Positions 59,330 through 64,000 of a stretch of 64,000 nucleotides of DNA are shown here, one piece after another (within the stretch, counting starts at the first letter, position 1; every line of letters begins with the position of its first letter). Under the pieces are notes generated by a model. That model made no database searches. It saw only the letters and a list, made by a program, of their open reading frames with translations, and was not told the origin of the DNA. The stretch spans positions 1 to 64,000 of the forward strand of contig JAQXQU010000017.1 in the NCBI GenBank assembly GCA_029101345.1, read 5' to 3'. Source of the stretch: Erysipelotrichaceae bacterium (GTDB taxonomy: Bacteria > Bacillota_I > Bacilli_A > Erysipelotrichales > Erysipelotrichaceae). Made by a program: the position numbers and the translations under genes.

Positions 59330-60622
59330 ATGCAATTTATAGATAAAGTCAAAGTCAAATTGAAAGCCGGTAATGGCGGCAATGGCATTGTTGCTTGGCG
59401 TCGGCAAAAATATGTTCCATTAGGGGGACCTGATGGTGGTGATGGCGGCAAGGGTGGTTCTATCATTTTTGTGGCTGATTCCAATAAGACAACTCTGCTT
59501 GATTTGCGTTATACCAAGCTGATCAGAGCCGAAGATGGTGAGAATGGCAAGAACAACAAGATGTATGGACAATCAAGGGATGATGTCTATGTCAAGGTTC
59601 CAGTTGGTACTATCATCAAGGATGCCAAAACAGCCGATGTTTTAGCTGATTTGAATGAAAACGGTGCAGAAGCCACTATATGCAAGGGCGGCAAGGGCGG
59701 CAAGGGCAATCGTCATTTTGCCTCTGCTCGCAATTCTGCGCCTGAATATGCTAAATTGGGCGAAGCTGGTGAGGAAAAAGAGGTCATTGTCGAACTAAAG
59801 CTTTTGGCTGATGTTGGTTTGGTTGGCTTTCCATCTGTTGGCAAATCAACTCTCTTATCGGTTGTTTCCAATGCTCGGCCCGAGATTGCTGATTACCCAT
59901 TTACAACCCTGACCCCCCAGCTAGGTATGGTTAAAGTTGCTGATTCATCATTTGTCATGGCGGATTTGCCAGGGCTGATTGAAGGAGCTAGCGAAGGCAA
60001 GGGATTAGGCCATGAGTTTTTGAAACATATTGAAAGATGCCGTCTGATTCTTCATGTATTGGATATGGGAAGCAGTGAAGGCCGTGATCCGCTTTCAGAT
60101 TATGAAATAATCAACAATGAACTGAAATCATATCCCGGCAATCTTGACAAACGTCCTCAGATTGTTGTTGCAAACAAGATGGATCTTGAAGGTGCTAGTG
60201 ATAATCTTGAACGTTTCAAAAAGAAGTATTCAGATGTTGAAATCTTTGAAACCACAACCATTATCAATGAAGGATTGACCCCAGTTCTTTATCGCGTCAA
60301 GGAGCTTCTGAATGAACTTCCATATTTCCCTCTCTATGATACGGAAAAGGCGCGCGAGAAGGTTATCTATACTTATGAAAAGCCTGTTGAATTCACTGTT
60401 TATAATGAAGGCAACGGCATATTCCGAGTTGAAGGTGAAAGGATAGATCGGCTTTTTGCCCAGACTGATTTCAATAATGAAGATGCTGTTCTGCGTTTTG
60501 GACGCATGCTTTCAAAGATGAAAGTCGATGAAGCATTAAGGGAAAAGGGCTGCAAGAATGGCGATCATGTCTATATCAAGGATTATGGCTTTGATTTCAT
60601 GGATGATGAAGATGAGTTCTAG
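59330..60622 (+). CDS. obg: GTPase Obg/CgtA
   Basis: Gly-rich Obg fold; GFPSVGKSTLLSVVSNARPEIADYPFTTLTPQLG; DLPGLIEGASEGKGLGHEFLKHIERC. Confidence 0.98.
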   Translation: MQFIDKVKVKLKAGNGGNGIVAWRRQKYVPLGGPDGGDGGKGGSIIFVADSNKTTLLDLRYTKLIRAEDGENGKNNKMYGQSRDDVYVKVPVGTIIKDAKTADVLADLNENGAEATICKGGKGGKGNRHFASARNSAPEYAKLGEAGEEKEVIVELKLLADVGLVGFPSVGKSTLLSVVSNARPEIADYPFTTLTPQLGMVKVADSSFVMADLPGLIEGASEGKGLGHEFLKHIERCRLILHVLDMGSSEGRDPLSDYEIINNELKSYPGNLDKRPQIVVANKMDLEGASDNLERFKKKYSDVEIFETTTIINEGLTPVLYRVKELLNELPYFPLYDTEKAREKVIYTYEKPVEFTVYNEGNGIFRVEGERIDRLFAQTDFNNEDAVLRFGRMLSKMKVDEALREKGCKNGDHVYIKDYGFDFMDDEDEF

Positions 60623-60637
60623 GACTCATCTTTTTAA
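60611..60637 (+). terminator. Terminator overlapping the obg stop
   Basis: GATGAGTtctagGACTCATCTTTTTAAT. Confidence 0.75.
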
Positions 60638-60670
60638 TAAGTACCAGACATTTCATAGTATAATTGTCTT

Positions 60671-61225
60671 ATGATTGGATTTTTAAGAGGAACAGTTCAT
60701 GCCTTTGGCAGTGATTATTTATTGCTGGATGTCAATAATGTCGGTTATCGTATCAATTACTATCATCCAGATACTTTAGCCAAGGGCAAGGAAGTCACCA
60801 TTTATACCTATCAGAATGTCCGTGAGGATGAAATCAGCCTCTTTGGCTTTGTTTCGCTTGAAGAATATGATCTTTTTGTCAAACTCATTTCGGTCAAGGG
60901 CCTTGGTCCAAAGACAGCATCCAATATTTTGGCTGTCGCCAGTGTTGATAGCATTATTGAAGCAATCGAAAATGGCGATGTCAGCTTTATGAACAGAATG
61001 CCTGGTGTTGGCAAGAAGACAGCTTCCCAGATTATTCTCGATCTGAAAGGAAAACTGGTGGAAACAGGCAATAAGGTAGTAGATGAAAGTCTGAGTGAAG
61101 TCTCTGAAGCTCTAAAGGCTCTTGGTTATCGTAATAGTGAAATCAGTGCTGTCTTGAAGAAACTTGACAAGGATGGAAGTGTCAACGATAAGATCAGGAA
61201 GGCTCTGAGCTTGCTGGCAAAGTGA
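60671..61225 (+). CDS. ruvA: Holliday junction helicase subunit RuvA
   Basis: [41 protein letters not shown]. Confidence 0.96.
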   Translation: MIGFLRGTVHAFGSDYLLLDVNNVGYRINYYHPDTLAKGKEVTIYTYQNVREDEISLFGFVSLEEYDLFVKLISVKGLGPKTASNILAVASVDSIIEAIENGDVSFMNRMPGVGKKTASQIILDLKGKLVETGNKVVDESLSEVSEALKALGYRNSEISAVLKKLDKDGSVNDKIRKALSLLAK

Positions 61226-61232
61226 GGTAGCA

Positions 61233-62237
61233 ATGAAGGAAGACAAAATTTTATCAGCAATAAAACTGGATGATGAAGAGGAACTGAGCCTAAGACCCCA
61301 GTATTTAAGGGAATATATTGGTCAAAAGGATCTGAAGGAAAATCTTAGCATATTCATCGAAGCGGCTAAGCAAAGGGATGAATCATTGGATCATGTTCTG
61401 CTCTATGGTCCTCCTGGCTTGGGAAAAACAACACTAGCCTATATTCTGGCTAATGAAATGGGTTCAAAAGTCAAGGTTACCAGTGGTCCAAGCATTGAAA
61501 GAAGTGGTGATTTAGCTGCTATTCTATCAACTCTTGAAGCGGGTGACATCCTCTTTATTGATGAAATCCACCGTTTGCCAAAAGCCATTGAAGAAGTGCT
61601 TTATCCGGCAATGGAAGACTTCTGCCTTGATATTGTCATTGGCAAGGAGGAAGGAGCCAGATCCATCCGTTTGGATCTGCCACCATTTACACTTGTTGGT
61701 GCTACAACCAGAGCAGGTTCCATCTCCTCACCATTAAGAGATCGTTTTGGCATAGTTTTCAAGCTTGAATATTATTCGGAAGAGGAATTGTCACAGATTG
61801 TGGCCAGAACATCAAAAGTCTATGGAGCAACAATTGATGATGAAGCAGTTGTGGAAATTGCCAGAAGATCAAGAGGAACACCGCGTATTGCCAATCGGCT
61901 CTTCAAAAGAGTCAGGGATTTTGCTCAGGTTAGAAACAATGGGGAAGTATCATTATCTATTGCCAAGCAGTCATTATCAAGGCTTAAGGTTGATGACAAG
62001 GGCTTGGATAGCACTGACCTCAACTATCTCAATGGTCTTATCAGAAGATTCAAGGGTGGGCCAGTAGGCATTGAGACATTAGCTAGTGCAATTGGAGAGG
62101 AAACCGTTACCCTAGAGGATGTCATTGAACCATATCTTATGCAGATCGGCTTTATCAATCGGACAGCTAGGGGCAGGATGGCAACAGCCAAGGCATATGA
62201 ACATTTGAAAATCAGCACAGAAACATCATTGTTTTAG
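61233..62237 (+). CDS. ruvB: Holliday junction helicase subunit RuvB
   Basis: [79 protein letters not shown]. Confidence 0.98.
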   Translation: MKEDKILSAIKLDDEEELSLRPQYLREYIGQKDLKENLSIFIEAAKQRDESLDHVLLYGPPGLGKTTLAYILANEMGSKVKVTSGPSIERSGDLAAILSTLEAGDILFIDEIHRLPKAIEEVLYPAMEDFCLDIVIGKEEGARSIRLDLPPFTLVGATTRAGSISSPLRDRFGIVFKLEYYSEEELSQIVARTSKVYGATIDDEAVVEIARRSRGTPRIANRLFKRVRDFAQVRNNGEVSLSIAKQSLSRLKVDDKGLDSTDLNYLNGLIRRFKGGPVGIETLASAIGEETVTLEDVIEPYLMQIGFINRTARGRMATAKAYEHLKISTETSLF

Positions 62238-62334
62238 CAAATAGGCCTGTAATAATTCACTATTTGCCAATTGTGTTGATTATTATTTGCTTTTTATGAT
62301 AAACTAAATAAGCAATTAATCGGAGGAAGTAGAA

Positions 62335-62484
62335 ATGAGAGATGATATCATTTTCAAGTGCACTGAATGTGGCGAAGAAAACTACATCGGTACAAGAAAT
62401 AAGAAAAAGCATCCTGAAAAGATGGAAATCAAGAAGTATTGCCCTAGATGCAATAAGAAGACTGCTCATAAGGAGAAAAAATAA
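62335..62484 (+). CDS. rpmG: 50S ribosomal protein L33 (zinc-binding form), not in ORF track
   Basis: MRDDIIFKCTECGEENYIGTRNKKKHPEKMEIKKYCPRCNKKTAHKEKK*; upstream GGAGGAAGTAGAA. Confidence 0.95.
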   Translation: MRDDIIFKCTECGEENYIGTRNKKKHPEKMEIKKYCPRCNKKTAHKEKK

Positions 62485-62505
62485 GCGTATTACGCTTATT
62501 TTCTT
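62478..62505 (+). terminator. Rho-independent terminator after rpmG
   Basis: AAATAAGCGtattaCGCTTATTTTCTTT. Confidence 0.75.
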
Positions 62506-62508
62506 TAT

Positions 62509-63102
62509 ATGGAAATCAGAAGATATGTTATGGGTGAGGTGATGACCAACACCTATTTCCTAATAGAGGGAAAGGAAGCCATCATCATCGATCCTGCCTG
62601 CAAAGCTGAAAAAGCCATTTCCCTTCTTGAAGGTTATGAACTAAAAGGCATTCTATTGACTCATGGCCATTTCGATCATTTGAAAGCCGTTGATGGCTTA
62701 TATAGGAAGTATCAAGTTCCTGTTTTTCTTCACAAGGAAGATGAATTTCTGGCTAGGGATAAATATGCTGGTGCCATCTTTGGCATGAGTGCCTATATCA
62801 GTTGCCCTACTATGCCAATTAAGGAAGGCAAGATGTCTATTGGCAGTTTCGAATTTGAAACCATCTATACACCAGGTCATACTCCTGGCTCTGTTATCTA
62901 TGTCTTTGAAGATGATATCTTTACTGGTGATACATTGTTTCATCTTTCGGTTGGAAGAACAGATCTTGTTGGTGGCAACGAGCGCATACTTCGTGACTCC
63001 CTTAAAGCCTTCAGGGATTTTAAGAAAGACTATCGGATTCATCCCGGACATGAAGCAGAAACAACATTGGAGTTTGAACTTCAATACAATCCTTATCTAT
63101 AA
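62509..63102 (+). CDS. MBL-fold metallo-hydrolase (glyoxalase II-like)
   Basis: LTHGHFDHLKAVDGL; YTPGHTPGSVIYVFEDDIFTGDTLF; HPGHEAETTLEFE. Confidence 0.95.
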   Translation: MEIRRYVMGEVMTNTYFLIEGKEAIIIDPACKAEKAISLLEGYELKGILLTHGHFDHLKAVDGLYRKYQVPVFLHKEDEFLARDKYAGAIFGMSAYISCPTMPIKEGKMSIGSFEFETIYTPGHTPGSVIYVFEDDIFTGDTLFHLSVGRTDLVGGNERILRDSLKAFRDFKKDYRIHPGHEAETTLEFELQYNPYL

Positions 63103-63107
63103 GCATG

Positions 63108-63145
63108 CAGCTTTTGGCTTTTGGCCAAAAGCTTTTTTCTTTTAG
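63108..63145 (+). terminator. Rho-independent terminator
   Basis: AGCTTTTGGcttttggCCAAAAGCTTTTTTC. Confidence 0.8.
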
Positions 63146-63190
63146 GAATCACCATGGCTTATGGCAATAAATAGTCATAGGAGGTCGAGA

Positions 63191-64000
63191 ATGGAAAAGA
63201 GGCTGATATCTATTCTAAGACTGGCTATCAAGCATCAGGCCAGTGATATTCACCTGACCCTCAAGGGACATGAAATGATCATTGAAATGCGTATTAATGA
63301 CAAAATGGCAAAAATCAAGACACAGAAAGGGGATAATAGGCTGATTCGCTATCTGCAATATCTGGCTAATCTTGATGTTGGGAGAATTCTTGTTCCACAG
63401 ACCGGACAGTTTGAAATGGTTGTGGATGGTACAATGCTGTCTTTGCGTTTTGCACTAATCAATAACTACAATTTCAGCAATGGTGTACTGAGGATTCTCA
63501 ACAGCAGCCTTAAGATCAATCCCAAAAGGCTATCGGTCTATCAGTTCCAGAATGAAATGCTTGAGAAAATGATGAGGGAACCTTATGGCCTGATTCTTTT
63601 TTCCGGACCAACCGGTTCAGGCAAGACGACAACGATGTATTCATTGCTAAATGATGTTGCCAACAGCAAGATCTACACCATTGAAGATCCAATTGAGGTC
63701 TATAGTGAAAAATATGTGCAATTGCAGGTAAACGAAGCGATTGGGCTTGATTATGCCAGTGGAGTCCGGCAGATATTAAGGCATGATCCCGATATCATCA
63801 TGATTGGAGAAATCAGAGATGAAAAAGCTGCCAAAATGGCGGTTGTTGCGGCTAACACCGGGCATCTGGTCTTGAGCACCATTCATAGTTCAACTTCGGC
63901 ATCGGTTATTACCCGAATGAATGAGCTTGGTGTCAATGAGCAACACTTGCTGGAGATGTTGATATGTTCAATCAATCAGCGGATGATTCAGACCAAAACA
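63191..64000 (+). CDS. comGA: ComGA/GspE-like secretion ATPase, 3' end beyond the window
   Basis: ATG at 63191 opens a 270-codon frame to the window end: QASDIHLTLKG; GLILFSGPTGSGKTTTMYSLLNDV; IYTIEDPIEV; RQILRHDPDIIMIGEIRDEKAAKMAVVAANTGHLVLSTIHSS. Confidence 0.92.
   Translation, partial: MEKRLISILRLAIKHQASDIHLTLKGHEMIIEMRINDKMAKIKTQKGDNRLIRYLQYLANLDVGRILVPQTGQFEMVVDGTMLSLRFALINNYNFSNGVLRILNSSLKINPKRLSVYQFQNEMLEKMMREPYGLILFSGPTGSGKTTTMYSLLNDVANSKIYTIEDPIEVYSEKYVQLQVNEAIGLDYASGVRQILRHDPDIIMIGEIRDEKAAKMAVVAANTGHLVLSTIHSSTSASVITRMNELGVNEQHLLEMLICSINQRMIQTKT

Noticed and set aside
62260-62542. Shadow ORFs 62260..62469 (-) and 62342..62542 (+)
   Set aside because: They overlap rpmG (62335..62484) in other frames.
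1-64000. CRISPR arrays, IS elements, prophage, toxin-antitoxin or defence islands
   Set aside because: No regularly spaced repeats, transposase/integrase motifs, phage structural genes or recognised defence modules were seen in the translations.

Overview
This 64 kb window looks like a core chromosomal segment of a low-GC Firmicute. Gene content and order suggest a gut or oral Erysipelotrichia-like organism, but that placement is inference. Coding density is high. I saw no convincing prophage, IS element or CRISPR array. Recognisable blocks are: tRNA-Arg(CCT); a hybrid histidine kinase with an HTH/REC partner; MscS; NUDIX; PfkB plus a metallophosphoesterase; a SARP/BTAD regulator; a PHP phosphatase; a GGDEF protein; a zinc-ribbon/DUF5685/DnaJ trio; peptide deformylase; patatin-thrC-thrB; hypB / 4Fe-4S flavoprotein / hypA; coaX plus an ECF S-component; rpoE(delta); ispF; ecfA1-ecfA2-ecfT-truA; csp; cca-fem-fem-tRNA-Thr(CGT); ispG; dnaE; a two-component system; a lysine riboswitch with an amino-acid ABC transporter; L21 leader-rplU-prp-rpmA-obg-ruvAB; rpmG; and the 5' part of a comGA-like ATPase. 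The strongest leads are: (1) a translationally coupled hypB / 977-aa Fe-S flavoprotein / hypA unit with no hydrogenase genes in view; (2) an XRE-HTH protein whose middle looks like a histidine-kinase dimerisation domain with the phospho-acceptor His replaced by Lys, fused to REC and next to a hybrid kinase; (3) a probable cca-fem-fem-tRNA-Thr transcription unit. All calls come from reading sequence and translations; no database search was run.
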